Shown here one piece after another: positions 1 to 9,048 of a stretch of DNA of 64,000 bases. The notes under the pieces were generated by a model, which did not search any database, was not told where the DNA came from, and saw only the letters and a program-made list of their open reading frames with translations. This DNA is from Bacillus_BA fengqiuensis (GTDB lineage: Bacteria; Bacillota; Bacilli; Bacillales; Bacillaceae_H): NCBI GenBank assembly GCA_030813035.1, contig JAUSTV010000008.1. One strand, 5' to 3'. A program made the translations under genes and the position numbers. The first letter of the stretch is position 1; each line of letters begins with the position of its first letter.

Positions 1-1358
1 TTATGAAGAACGTAGGCATTTTCATTTCCATCTAAAGACATGATTTGATTCCATTTCTCTTGCTCTTGCTGTACATGGCGGTCGAACAAGCTGGACGGAA
101 GCGCATCAGCGCTCTTTTCTAATCCATTAATATATCGAACCGCATTCGGGCCCGCTACCATACCGCCGTAAATGGCAGACAATAACGAGTTCGCACCTAA
201 ACGGTTCGCTCCGTGCTGGGAGTAATCACATTCACCCGCAGCGAAAAGACCCGGAATGTTCGTCATTTGATCATAATCAACCCATAGACCGCCCATCGAA
301 TAGTGAACCGCAGGGAAGATCTTCATCGGTACTTTACGCGGGTCATCACCCATGAATTTTTCATAGATTTCAATGATTCCGCCAAGCTTGATGTCAAGCT
401 CCTTCGGATCTTTATGCGAAAGATCCAGGTAAACCATGTTTTCACCATTGATACCTAGTTTTTGAGCGACACAAACGTCGAAGATCTCACGTGTCGCAAT
501 GTCACGCGGAACCAAGTTTCCGTAAGCCGGATACTTTTCTTCCAAGAAATACCAAGGTTTTCCGTCTTTATACGTCCAAACGCGTCCGCCTTCTCCACGA
601 GCCGACTCACTCATTAAGCGAAGCTTGTCATCCCCAGGAATGGCTGTCGGGTGAATTTGAATGAACTCACCGTTCGCATAATAAACCCCTTGTTGGTACA
701 CGATCGATGCCGCTGAACCTGTATTGATGACAGAGTTGGTCGATTTACCAAAGATAATGCCAGGTCCTCCGGTAGCCATGATGACGGCATCTGCCGGGAA
801 CGACTGGATTTCCATCGTTTGCAGGTTTTGAGCGACAATCCCACGACATGCACCTTCGTCATCTAAAATAACCCCTAAAAATTCCCAGCCTTCATACTTC
901 GTCACAAGTCCCGCTACTTCATGGCGGCGAACTTGTTCATCTAATGCGTACAGCAACTGTTGTCCAGTTGTTGCTCCCGCGAATGCGGTACGGTGATGCT
1001 GTGTTCCGCCAAAGCGGCGGAAATCAAGCAATCCTTCCGGCGTACGGTTAAACATGACTCCCATCCGGTCTAATAAGTGAATAATTCCAGGTGCTGCTTC
1101 ACACATCGCTTTGACTGGAGGCTGGTTCGCCAAGAAGTCACCGCCGTAAACCGTATCATCAAAGTGTTCCCACGGAGAATCTCCTTCCCCTTTGGTGTTT
1201 ACCGCACCGTTAATACCGCCTTGCGCACAGACCGAGTGAGATCGTTTTACCGGAACAAGTGAAAATAAATCCGCCTGTTTTCCTGCCTCTGCAATTTTAA
1301 TTGTGGCCATCAGGCCTGCTAAACCGCCGCCAACGACGATAATTCTCCCTTTACTCAT
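1..1358 (-). CDS. sdhA: Succinate dehydrogenase flavoprotein subunit (partial, C-terminus beyond left edge)
   Basis: This is the FAD subunit of respiratory complex II, which oxidises succinate to fumarate at the inner face of the membrane. The frame stays open from an ATG at 1358 to the left edge, so about 452 codons are present and the C-terminal part lies outside. The N-terminus shows the dinucleotide motif VVGGGLAG (residues 8-15). The segment RSHSVCAQGGIN places His41 where B. subtilis SdhA covalently binds FAD. Further in are the conserved QIHPT and ANRLGANSLL motifs. A Shine-Dalgarno AAAGGAG lies about 9 bases upstream. It follows sdhC by 29 bases on the same strand, and sdhB is expected just beyond the window. 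Identification is secure. Confidence 0.97.
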   Translation of the reverse strand, partial: MSKGRIIVVGGGLAGLMATIKIAEAGKQADLFSLVPVKRSHSVCAQGGINGAVNTKGEGDSPWEHFDDTVYGGDFLANQPPVKAMCEAAPGIIHLLDRMGVMFNRTPEGLLDFRRFGGTQHHRTAFAGATTGQQLLYALDEQVRRHEVAGLVTKYEGWEFLGVILDDEGACRGIVAQNLQTMEIQSFPADAVIMATGGPGIIFGKSTNSVINTGSAASIVYQQGVYYANGEFIQIHPTAIPGDDKLRLMSESARGEGGRVWTYKDGKPWYFLEEKYPAYGNLVPRDIATREIFDVCVAQKLGINGENMVYLDLSHKDPKELDIKLGGIIEIYEKFMGDDPRKVPMKIFPAVHYSMGGLWVDYDQMTNIPGLFAAGECDYSQHGANRLGANSLLSAIYGGMVAGPNAVRYINGLEKSADALPSSLFDRHVQQEQEKWNQIMSLDGNENAYVLH

Positions 1359-1387
1359 CGTAACCCCACTCCTTTAAACCTATCAGA

Positions 1388-1996
1388 TTATGCAAACGCC
1401 AAAATAGCACGAACACCGACGAACGCCAATGCTACGAAGATTCCTAATGTCACATACGTTGAAATTCGTTGAGAACGAGGAGTTACTGTCAGTCCCCAAC
1501 TTACGCCGAACGTCCATAAACCGTTCGCAAAATGGAATACAGTCGACAAGATTCCCACAATATAGAATGCTAACATGGCAGGATTATCGACGATATTCGC
1601 CATCATTTCATAGTTGACTTCAGCTCCGAAGAATACTTGAATTCTTGTTTCCCACACGTGCCAAGCGATGAAAATAAGAGTAACTACCCCTGAAACACGC
1701 TGAAGCAAGAACATCCAGTTACGGAAATAACCGTAATGGCTTACATTGTTCTTTGCCGTGAAGGCAATATACAGTCCGTAAATCGCATGGAATAAAATAG
1801 GTAAGAAAATAATGAAAACTTCTAATGCGTAGCGAAAAGGCAAGCTCTCCATGAAATGGGAAGCTTTATTAAAGGCCTCAGGCCCTTTTGTCGCAAAGTG
1901 ATTCACGACTAAGTGCTGGATAAGGAAGATCCCTACCGGAATGACACCTAACAATGAATGTAGTCTGCGATTGAAAAACTCCTTGTTTGCTGCCAT
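1388..1996 (-). CDS. sdhC: Succinate dehydrogenase cytochrome b558 subunit
   Basis: A 202-residue integral membrane protein that anchors SdhAB and carries two b haems, passing electrons to menaquinone. Five hydrophobic segments are visible. The four histidines known as haem ligands in B. subtilis SdhC (28, 70, 113, 155) fall at exactly the same positions here. Start ATG 1996 has the Shine-Dalgarno AAAGGGGG. It is the first gene of the sdhCAB operon and is divergent from yslB. Confidence 0.97.
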   Translation of the reverse strand: MAANKEFFNRRLHSLLGVIPVGIFLIQHLVVNHFATKGPEAFNKASHFMESLPFRYALEVFIIFLPILFHAIYGLYIAFTAKNNVSHYGYFRNWMFLLQRVSGVVTLIFIAWHVWETRIQVFFGAEVNYEMMANIVDNPAMLAFYIVGILSTVFHFANGLWTFGVSWGLTVTPRSQRISTYVTLGIFVALAFVGVRAILAFA

Positions 1997-2415
1997 ACAT
2001 TAAACCCCCTTTGATAAATGAACGAATTTTAGAAAAAAATGCAAGACTCCCCATCCATCCTAATAGATTAACAGGTCGACAAAAAATGTAACCCTTTGCA
2101 TTTTTTATCGAATAAATGTGACAAATTCATTGTACTCCCATCTATTATACCCGTCAAGGAAGCTAGGCGTAATTGTTCAGTAAAATACAAACAATAAATA
2201 ATCTTCTAATAATTGTACAATTTACGGGATCTATTCAATAAAATTCTACTCCGAGAAATAAAAAAATAAGAGTATTAAACCGTTTATCTCCATCATTCAC
2301 AAAAGTTGTTTTTGTCATTTTTTGGCGGCCGGAAACTTCATAATTCGTCAAAAAAAAAGGGTGAGACAACTATCACCTTCATATATAATATAAGCTATAG
2401 AAAGAGGGGAAGAAA
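1997..2415. promoter_or_regulatory. Divergent sdhC / yslB upstream region
   Basis: This is 419 bases of AT-rich non-coding DNA between two outward-facing genes, so it must hold both promoters. On the plus strand TATATAATATAA at 2382-2393 is a likely -10 region for yslB. On the minus strand TATAAT (2137-2142) could serve sdhC, but no good -35 is spaced from it. No convincing Fur or CcpA site was seen. Individual promoter assignments are uncertain. Confidence 0.5.
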
Positions 2416-2865
2416 TTGACTAACTTATCGATACAACAGGAAGAAACCTTAGATGAACAACATTTTCCTTATTTCGGTTACAGTTTAATTCGAGACGTCT
2501 TGCTGCCGGATTTGCTCGGTAACGAATCACATCAAATTTTATATTGGTCAGGTAAGGCTTTAGCCAGAAAATATCCTTTACCCCAACAGGAAGACCTTCT
2601 GTCCTTCTTCCTAAAAGCAGGCTGGGGGATTCTCACCGTGACAGAAGAAAAACGACGCGAACTAGAGCTTGTTTTATCCGGTGACGTTGTGGAAAAGAGA
2701 TTGAAAGATGCCCCGAATGCCTCTTTCCATTTGGAAGCGGGTTTTATTGCAGAACAAATTCAACTTCAAAAGAATTGTATAGCCGAATCTTATTTAGAGT
2801 TAAAGGGCAAACAAAACAAAGTCCTTATTACCGTAAAATGGGATAAAAAAGATATCATCGAATAA
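2416..2865 (+). CDS. yslB: YslB family protein (DUF2507)
   Basis: A 149-residue soluble protein of the DUF2507/YslB family, whose biochemical role is unknown to me. It starts at TTG 2416, with the Shine-Dalgarno AAAGAGGGG at 2401-2409. The early motif FPYFGYSLIRDVLLPDLLG and the central SFHLEAGFIAEQIQ are typical of the family. It has no signal peptide or membrane segment. Its position between sdhC and lysC is the same as in B. subtilis, although here dapA is placed between it and lysC. Confidence 0.88.
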   Translation: MTNLSIQQEETLDEQHFPYFGYSLIRDVLLPDLLGNESHQILYWSGKALARKYPLPQQEDLLSFFLKAGWGILTVTEEKRRELELVLSGDVVEKRLKDAPNASFHLEAGFIAEQIQLQKNCIAESYLELKGKQNKVLITVKWDKKDIIE

Positions 2866-2868
2866 AAC

Positions 2869-2902
2869 AATCCCCCGTTCAGTCAAACGGGGGATTATTC
2901 TT
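2869..2902 (+). terminator. yslB terminator
   Basis: An 11-bp stem (2869-2879 with 2886-2896, core TCCCCCGTT) with a six-base loop is followed by ATTCTTT, directly after the yslB stop codon. Confidence 0.85.
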
Positions 2903-2903
2903 T

Positions 2904-2995
2904 ATCCCTCATTAACGGGCAGTAAGGCCCCCAGTTCAAAACTTAGCGTAATCGCGGAAGTTTAAGTGGGGGACCACTGCCCGTAAAAGCTCGAT
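2904..2995. repeat. Dispersed ATCCCTCATTAACGG element, copy A
   Basis: An imperfect long hairpin of about 92 bp: ACGGGCAGT near the left end is exactly complementary to ACTGCCCGT near the right end, with further inner pairing (GCCCCC/GGGGG, AAACTT/AAGTTT). Its left 25 bases match other copies at 39454, 7442 and 59217, and the reverse complement of 22697. It sits between the yslB terminator and the end of dapA, and no protein is encoded. Confidence 0.7.
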
Positions 2996-3030
2996 AAGTC
3001 AACTATTGAAGAAAGCCCGTTTTCCTCATT

Positions 3031-3903
3031 TTAAATAGATTGAAGAACCTCTGTTAACGCTTGATGTTCTTGCTGAGATAGCGGAACAAGCGGCAGACGA
3101 ACAAATCCTGTGTCCAGTCCCTTTAATCGTAAAGCCGCTTTGACCGGAGTAGGGCTTGGCGCCGCAAATAGGGCGTTCATGACCGGCAACAACTTTTGAT
3201 GCGCTTTTGCGGCTTTTTGCCGTTCACCCTCTTCAAAAGCCTTAATCATCTCTTGCATTTCATTTCCAATGATATGAGATGCCACAGATATAATTCCATT
3301 ACCGCCAATTGCCAACACAGGCAAAGCCAGAGCATCATCGCCGCTGTACAGCGCAAAATCATCGTCCGTGTTAGCGATAATTTCAGTCATCGCATCCAGA
3401 TCACCGCTTGCCTCTTTCACCGCCACGACATTTGGAAGCTTAGAGAGCTTGATGACGGTCTCGGCGGCAATTTTGGTCACAGCACGACCCGGAACATTAT
3501 AAAGCATAACAGGTAAATCCGTGCTTTCCGCAATCACTTTGAAATGTTGATAAAGTCCTTCTTGATTCGGTTTATTATAATATGGTGCTACAAGCATGAT
3601 AGCGTCCACACCCGTTTTTTCTGCTTCTTTTGTCAGCTCTATGGAAGCATATGTGTTATTACTTCCCGTACCGGCAATAACAGGTATTCTCCCGTCTACA
3701 ACCTCTACTACATGACGAAATAAATCCAGCTTCTCTTCTGCTGATAAAGTAGGGGATTCACCGGTTGTTCCAGCAACCACCAATGAATCCGTCCCGTTTT
3801 CAATTAAATGGTTCACAAGCTTTGTCGTTTGTGAAAAATCAATGTTTCCTTCTTGATCAAAAGGTGTAATCATAGCAGTTGACACTTTCCCAAAATTAAT
3901 CAT
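3031..3903 (-). CDS. dapA: 4-hydroxy-tetrahydrodipicolinate synthase
   Basis: A 290-residue cytoplasmic aldolase that condenses pyruvate with aspartate semialdehyde, the branch point to diaminopimelate, lysine and spore dipicolinate. Family signatures are visible: GTTGES (residues 45-50), the YNVPGR segment with Tyr135, and VKEASG with the Schiff-base Lys163. The length is normal for a TIM-barrel DapA. Start ATG 3903 is preceded by AGGGGAGTGG. It lies 48 bases downstream of lysC on the same strand, so it probably shares the lysine-riboswitch transcript. B. subtilis has its dapA elsewhere, so this arrangement joins two steps of one pathway. Confidence 0.97.
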   Translation of the reverse strand: MINFGKVSTAMITPFDQEGNIDFSQTTKLVNHLIENGTDSLVVAGTTGESPTLSAEEKLDLFRHVVEVVDGRIPVIAGTGSNNTYASIELTKEAEKTGVDAIMLVAPYYNKPNQEGLYQHFKVIAESTDLPVMLYNVPGRAVTKIAAETVIKLSKLPNVVAVKEASGDLDAMTEIIANTDDDFALYSGDDALALPVLAIGGNGIISVASHIIGNEMQEMIKAFEEGERQKAAKAHQKLLPVMNALFAAPSPTPVKAALRLKGLDTGFVRLPLVPLSQQEHQALTEVLQSI

Positions 3904-3951
3904 ACTTCCACTCCCCTTAAAATAATCGCACTTTTTTACAAAACTACCTTA

Positions 3952-4449
3952 CTATTTTGCACCTACTACTTCTGCATCTAGTTGGAAAGCTTGATGAAGT
4001 GTTTCAACCGCTCGTACCATTTCAACCTGTTCAATAACCGTCGAAATTTTAATCTCAGATGTACTTACCATCTTCACTTCAATTTGTTCGTTCGCCAGCA
4101 CTTCAAACATGTCCGCCGCTACACCAGGATTGGAAACCATTCCAGATCCCACTATGGAAACTTTAGCTAATCCTTTTTCATGTTCAATTCGTTCATATCC
4201 AAGTTTCTCCGCATATTGAGAAAGAACATCTATTGTATTTTGCACATCCTCTGTTTTAACAGAAAACGAGATAGATGGTTCTCCCGTCGATAGAGCACTT
4301 TGAATAATGATATCTACATTAATATGATGTTTCGCCAGTGTGGAAAAAATCGTGGACAACGTATGTAAACGATCTTCCATTCCTACTACTGTAACACGTG
4401 ATACATTATCTTCAAATGCAATACCTCTTACAATTAAGTTCTGCTCCAT
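3952..4449 (-). CDS. lysC: Internal in-frame start: aspartokinase beta subunit
   Basis: B. subtilis aspartokinase II is an alpha2beta2 enzyme whose beta subunit is translated from an internal start in lysC. Here an in-frame ATG (4449, MEQNLIVRGIAFED) is preceded by GAGGAGGAAG at six bases, a strong internal Shine-Dalgarno. The product would be 165 residues holding the two regulatory ACT domains. The signal is read directly; its use is inferred from the B. subtilis precedent. Confidence 0.75.
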   Translation of the reverse strand: MEQNLIVRGIAFEDNVSRVTVVGMEDRLHTLSTIFSTLAKHHINVDIIIQSALSTGEPSISFSVKTEDVQNTIDVLSQYAEKLGYERIEHEKGLAKVSIVGSGMVSNPGVAADMFEVLANEQIEVKMVSTSEIKISTVIEQVEMVRAVETLHQAFQLDAEVVGAK

Positions 4450-5184
4450 AGATGCTTCCTCCTCAACAATCGTGCCTCTTTCTAATTCTAAGCTTGAACG
4501 TACTTCAAGTGAAACATGGTGATTTTTTGCAAATTCAACCGCCCTCGGATGCAGTACTCCAGCACCTAAATTAGCTAATTCCAACATTTCATCATAAGAA
4601 ATGGATTTCAGTTTTCTTGCAGATTTTACATAACGAGGATCTGTCGTAAACACTCCTGGCACATCCGTGTATATATCGCACTTATCTGCTTTTAAAGCCG
4701 CAGCTAGTGCAACAGCGGTTGTATCGGATCCCCCTCTTCCAAGAGTTGCAATTTCCTTATCTTCTGTCATCCCCTGAAATCCTGCCACCACAACGATAAG
4801 ATCTTTGTTTAATAATTTTTGAATGCGCTCCGTCTGAATATTAGTGATTCTGGCATTGCCATGTACCGCTTCTGTCTCAATTCCCGCTTGCCAGCCCGTT
4901 AAAGAAATGGCCTCATGCCCCTTTTCTTGCAAAGCCATGCACAATAATGAAATAGTAATTTGCTCCCCTGTTGTTAATAGCATATCCATTTCTCTTTTGC
5001 TTGGGTTAGATGAGATCTGATTTGCAAGAGAAACGAGTTCATCCGTTGTTTTTCCCATTGCCGAAACAACGACAACGACTTGATTTCCCTGTTGTACCTC
5101 TGCAATGATACGAGTTGCTGCATGTTGAATACGTTCAATTGAGCCGACTGATGTTCCGCCGAACTTTTGGACAATTAATCCCAT
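3952..5184 (-). CDS. lysC: Lysine-sensitive aspartokinase II, alpha subunit
   Basis: Phosphorylates aspartate in the first step of the aspartate family pathway. The kinase domain begins MGLIVQKFGGTSVG, with the LGRGGSDTTA nucleotide/aspartate motif near residue 150. Two ACT domains follow from about residue 250. The start chosen (5184) has AAAAGGATGG upstream and matches the N-terminus of B. subtilis LysC. An ATG 24 bases upstream lacks a ribosome site. Expression is under the lysine riboswitch at 5310-5585. It is followed by dapA. Confidence 0.96.
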   Translation of the reverse strand: MGLIVQKFGGTSVGSIERIQHAATRIIAEVQQGNQVVVVVSAMGKTTDELVSLANQISSNPSKREMDMLLTTGEQITISLLCMALQEKGHEAISLTGWQAGIETEAVHGNARITNIQTERIQKLLNKDLIVVVAGFQGMTEDKEIATLGRGGSDTTAVALAAALKADKCDIYTDVPGVFTTDPRYVKSARKLKSISYDEMLELANLGAGVLHPRAVEFAKNHHVSLEVRSSLELERGTIVEEEASMEQNLIVRGIAFEDNVSRVTVVGMEDRLHTLSTIFSTLAKHHINVDIIIQSALSTGEPSISFSVKTEDVQNTIDVLSQYAEKLGYERIEHEKGLAKVSIVGSGMVSNPGVAADMFEVLANEQIEVKMVSTSEIKISTVIEQVEMVRAVETLHQAFQLDAEVVGAK

Positions 5185-5309
5185 ATTGGACCATCCTTTT
5201 CTATTCATTTTCCATATAAGCTTTTTAATCGATAGATTTTCTCAAGGTGAAAACTTTTGGTTTTAACCAAATTTTAAGACAGAATCATTTTCTTGTATTG
5301 TCTATTGGA

Positions 5310-5585
5310 GTAAAAAACAAAAAAGCAATGAGATAGAAGACTATCCCATTGCTTAGTATGAACCAATATCAAATGAAATTCCGCAATGTGAGATAGCTCT
5401 CCAAGGTTTCGTTACCTTGACAGCCCTGTATTTATTCAATACAGAACCAGCAAAAGCTGCAATGAGGCAACCTTCACTTCGGCGAATTTTCCTTTCAATC
5501 ATGTTCGCAGGAGCTCAATCTCCTCCCATGATTTACTTTTAAACTTCGCACCTCTACCTTCACTTCAACGTAATGAAGTGTTTAA
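5310..5585 (-). promoter_or_regulatory. Lysine riboswitch (L-box) with attenuator
   Basis: The reverse strand carries conserved L-box blocks in order: GAAGGTAGAGGTGCGA, then GCCGAAG, GGCTGTC and TGGAGAGCTATC. Downstream a 13-bp terminator stem (5324-5336 with 5341-5353) is followed by a run of U, ending about 125 bases before lysC. When lysine is bound, the terminator should form and shut off lysC and probably dapA. Confidence 0.93.
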
Positions 5586-5635
5586 GTAATATGAAATTAT
5601 CTACATCATATCAAATTTATAGCATTGCGGCAATA

Positions 5636-7408
5636 TTATTTTTTTAATTTCTCAAAAATAATCTCCGCCACGTTTTTAGGAATATTTACTTCTTGGATTT
5701 CTTCGACTGTCGCTTCTTTTAGACGTTTAATCGACCCAAAATGTTTTAGCAAAGCCTTTTTACGCTTTTCTCCTACTCCCGGAATGTCATCCAACACGGA
5801 TTGGAACGCAGATTTGGAGCGAACTTGGCGATGAAACGTAATCGCAAAACGGTGGACTTCGTCTTGAATTCTCTGTAACAGATAAAACTCTTGGCTATTG
5901 CGCTCCAATGATATGATTTCAGGAGGCTGGCCCATCAATAAATTGGACGTTCGGTGCTTATCATCTTTTACAAGACCGGCTGTCGGGATAAACAAGCCAA
6001 GTTCATGTTCCAACACCTCTTCGACAGCTGCCAAATGTCCTTTGCCTCCATCGATAATGATTAAATCCGGAAGGGGTAAGTTCTCTTTTAACACCCGGCT
6101 ATACCTTCTTCGAACCACTTCACGCATCGAATCATAATCATCCGGACCTTCCACCGTTTTGATCTTATATTTACGATATTCCTTTTTAGCGGGCTTTCCA
6201 TCAACGAACACAATCATTGCCGACACTGGATCGGTCCCTTGAATATTCGAGTTATCGAACGCTTCAATTCGCTGGGGTGCTGCAATGCCCAATTGTTTGC
6301 CCAAATGCTCCACCGCTTTAATCGTTCTCTCTTCGTCTCGTTCAATCAAGAAAAACTTTTCTTGAAGCGCAATTTTAGCGTTTTTGCATGCCAATTCGAC
6401 TAACTCTTTTTTCTTCCCCTTCTTTGGATGATGGACATTGACTTCCAACAATTGTTGAACAAGGCCGGCATCAATATCATGGGGCAATAAAATTTCCTTT
6501 GGCTTAAAATGGTTATTTTGGCTGTAGAACTGGCCGATGAACGTTAAAAAATCTTCTGCCGGATCATTATAGAACGGAAACATGGAGACGTCCCGTTCAA
6601 TCAGCTTCCCTTGGCGGATGAAAAAGACTTGAACGCACATCCAGCCTTTATCATAGGAATAACCGAATACATCCCGATCCACAAAGTCACCGAGCATCAT
6701 TTTCTGCTTCTCGATCGTTGCCTCAATATGGGCAATTTGATCGCGATATTCTTTTGCCCGTTCAAAATCCAGCTCTTCTGAAGCTTTCATCATTTTGGTT
6801 GTGAGCTCTTCCTTTACTTGCTTGTACCCTCCGTTTAAAAAACGGGCAATGTCATCAATGATTTCTTTGTTTTGCTCCATTGAAACCTCTTTCTCACACG
6901 GAGCCATACATTGCCCGATATGATAATACAGGCAAGCCCGGTCTGGCATGGTTGAACATTTTCTAAGCGGATAGATGCGGTCCAATAATTTTTTCGTTTC
7001 GTTTGCCGCTTGCGCGTTCGGATATGGACCGAAGTATTTTCCGTTATCCTTTTTGACTTTTCTTGTAATAATGAGACGCGGATGCTTTTCTCCCGTAATT
7101 TTGATGAACGGATAACTTTTATCGTCTTTTAACATCACATTATATTTAGGGTCATGCTTTTTTATCAAATTCATTTCCAAAATAAGGGCTTCAATGTTTG
7201 AAGAAGTAACAATGTATTCAAAGTCTACAATCTCATTGACAAGACGCAATGTTTTTCCATCATGGCTGCCAGTGAAATAAGATCGAACCCTATTTTTCAA
7301 TACTTTTGCCTTCCCGACATAAATGACCGTACCATGCCGGTCTTTCATTAAATAACATCCTGGCTGATCCGGTAAAATGGCCAATTTTTCTTTTAGATGT
7401 CCGTGCAC
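5636..7408 (-). CDS. uvrC: Excinuclease ABC subunit C
   Basis: Makes both incisions in nucleotide excision repair after UvrAB recognises damage. The N-terminal GIY-YIG domain is visible (PGCYLMKD, VIYVGKAKVLKNRVRSYF), followed by the UVR motif (about 200-240), the RNase H-like nuclease domain (EAFDNSNIQGTDPVSAM; IIDGGKGHL) and a C-terminal tandem helix-hairpin-helix (DDIPGVGEKRKKALLKHFGS). About 590 residues, the usual length. A GTG at 7408 is preferred because GAGGTG lies upstream and the product then begins MHGHLKEKLA, like the B. subtilis protein. A GTG at 7417 is the alternative. Confidence 0.96.
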   Translation of the reverse strand: MHGHLKEKLAILPDQPGCYLMKDRHGTVIYVGKAKVLKNRVRSYFTGSHDGKTLRLVNEIVDFEYIVTSSNIEALILEMNLIKKHDPKYNVMLKDDKSYPFIKITGEKHPRLIITRKVKKDNGKYFGPYPNAQAANETKKLLDRIYPLRKCSTMPDRACLYYHIGQCMAPCEKEVSMEQNKEIIDDIARFLNGGYKQVKEELTTKMMKASEELDFERAKEYRDQIAHIEATIEKQKMMLGDFVDRDVFGYSYDKGWMCVQVFFIRQGKLIERDVSMFPFYNDPAEDFLTFIGQFYSQNNHFKPKEILLPHDIDAGLVQQLLEVNVHHPKKGKKKELVELACKNAKIALQEKFFLIERDEERTIKAVEHLGKQLGIAAPQRIEAFDNSNIQGTDPVSAMIVFVDGKPAKKEYRKYKIKTVEGPDDYDSMREVVRRRYSRVLKENLPLPDLIIIDGGKGHLAAVEEVLEHELGLFIPTAGLVKDDKHRTSNLLMGQPPEIISLERNSQEFYLLQRIQDEVHRFAITFHRQVRSKSAFQSVLDDIPGVGEKRKKALLKHFGSIKRLKEATVEEIQEVNIPKNVAEIIFEKLKK

Positions 7409-7441
7409 CTTTTTCACCTCAATTCATATCTGTTCTCTCTT

Positions 7442-7468
7442 ATCCCGGATTAACGGGCATTAACCTCC
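7442..7468. repeat. Dispersed element, copy C (left end only)
   Basis: ATCCCGGATTAACGGGCATTAACC resembles the left end of copies A, B and E and the reverse complement of copy D. It overlaps the last codons and the TAA stop of the upstream glycosyltransferase gene, so the coding end and the repeat share bases. Confidence 0.5.
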
Positions 7469-8919
7469 TTCAATGATGGAAGGTTCACTTTATATAACAC
7501 AATTTCGTGATAAACAGGATCAAACAGGGCATTAGATGTAAATGTCTTTACCTTTTCCACTTGCCCGTCCAAGTCTGCTCCTTGTGCTTCAAATCCTTTT
7601 AATACATGATTCGTAACAAAGATTGTATCATACTTACTATGTCTTACCTCTTGTAAAAAATAGTCAAATGTTTGAATGCGTTTATGAGGATAGGGGACCT
7701 CCAGATATTGCAATACCCTTATTTCTTCCCATGTATAAATCATAAATGACGGAGGCCGTTCCGCCAAATAATCAGCCATTTGATACACAGCATGTCTTTC
7801 CGAATGCTGTTCATCCAGCCATTGGACCGAAGTTGCGAACTGCACTCCTGTCATAACCGCCATCATCCCATATCCTATTTGCAATATCTTCGCTTTTTTC
7901 AATGAATAAAATAGAAAGATAATCAAGAAAGCGGGCAGCGGGAGAATATGTCTTGGCTTTTCCACATTTTGCGCGAAAAACGCCCATAACAAATAAGCAA
8001 AGGCTAATAGAAATAACTCATGCTTATACAAATTTCGTAAGGCTGGCTTTTTCACGAGCAGCAAAAGAAGAAGCACCGCATAGCCGAAGCATACTACCCA
8101 TGACTTCCCGCACAAACCAACCCAAATCAGATTATAAAACAGCAGCGTGAAGAGCCGCTGTCCGTATGATTGCTGTTCTGTTGAAATAGCCCCTCCCCAA
8201 TCTTGGAAATGCCCTTCTGTAAACGAAAAAGCCAGTGTTAAAAATGGGAAAAGTCCCCCTTCTGTTGCGGCCAGCGCCCATACCCAAATGAATTGGAATA
8301 GGACGGCAGCTCCGATCAAAATACCTGTTCTGGCCGCACTTCGTTTTTTCCCCCAATCGTGAAGCCATAAAAGCAATAATCCGATTCCAAATAAAAGATA
8401 GGATAGCCGAATGCCCATTAACAGACTAAAGAAAAATGAGGCAAGCAGATGAAACGGCCACGTCCCCCTCTTCTTCGCTTCAAGTACTGCCCAAATATAC
8501 CACCATAAAAAAGAAAAGGCGGCTCCTTCCGACATGGGAACCGACATATTAACCGACAGGAAAGGAAGCGCCTGAATAAATACGACCATCCATATACTTT
8601 GGACCGATGCCAAAAATCTTCTCCCAATTAAATAAAGAGGGATGGACGCCAACAAACCTGCTGTGACGTTAAAATAGGCTAATGCTTTTGCCGGTTCTTC
8701 AATTACCGAGTGAGCGATCATCCCGCCTAAAATAAAGTAAGGATACCCTGGAAAATGGGGCTGCATCGCTAATAAATCAAATTCTGACAGTGCCAGTGAA
8801 AAATCAACTTCATCCCATGTTCTTGGCATATCCACCGCATAAATAAAACGAAGCATTGAAATAATGACAATGGCAAGCACTCCCCCTGCCATTGCAGCTT
8901 GTCGTAATCCATTTCTCAT
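7450..8919 (-). CDS. GT-C type polytopic glycosyltransferase (PMT/ArnT-like)
   Basis: A roughly 489-residue membrane protein with about ten to twelve hydrophobic segments and a soluble C-terminal tail of about 110 residues. After the first segment comes an extracytoplasmic loop with TWDEVDFSLAL and HFPGYPYFILGG. This layout is typical of GT-C enzymes, such as protein mannosyltransferases and ArnT, which take a sugar from a polyprenyl-phosphate donor. The acidic pair in that loop would be catalytic. Start ATG 8919 is preferred (GAAGGTG six bases upstream); TTG 8934 is possible. The acceptor is unknown. The DPM1-like gene at 11114 could make its donor; this is inference from proximity. The stop codon lies within repeat copy C. 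Confidence 0.65.
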   Translation of the reverse strand: MRNGLRQAAMAGGVLAIVIISMLRFIYAVDMPRTWDEVDFSLALSEFDLLAMQPHFPGYPYFILGGMIAHSVIEEPAKALAYFNVTAGLLASIPLYLIGRRFLASVQSIWMVVFIQALPFLSVNMSVPMSEGAAFSFLWWYIWAVLEAKKRGTWPFHLLASFFFSLLMGIRLSYLLFGIGLLLLWLHDWGKKRSAARTGILIGAAVLFQFIWVWALAATEGGLFPFLTLAFSFTEGHFQDWGGAISTEQQSYGQRLFTLLFYNLIWVGLCGKSWVVCFGYAVLLLLLLVKKPALRNLYKHELFLLAFAYLLWAFFAQNVEKPRHILPLPAFLIIFLFYSLKKAKILQIGYGMMAVMTGVQFATSVQWLDEQHSERHAVYQMADYLAERPPSFMIYTWEEIRVLQYLEVPYPHKRIQTFDYFLQEVRHSKYDTIFVTNHVLKGFEAQGADLDGQVEKVKTFTSNALFDPVYHEIVLYKVNLPSLKEVNAR

Positions 8920-8997
8920 ATTCTGCACCTTCAACCTTTTAAAATCACTATCTTTTTATCTTATGGAAACAAGAGACATAACACAAATTATACCTAA

Positions 8998-9030
8998 TAA
9001 AAAAGAACCCGCTAATGCGAGCTCTTTTTT
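8998..9030. terminator. Bidirectional-looking terminator after FTR1 gene
   Basis: A 9-bp stem (9004-9012 with 9017-9025, two G-U pairs on one strand) with a TAAT loop, flanked by A and T runs on both sides. It lies just past the stop of the iron permease gene. Confidence 0.8.
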
Positions 9031-9048
9031 GACAGCGGATATTCCCTC

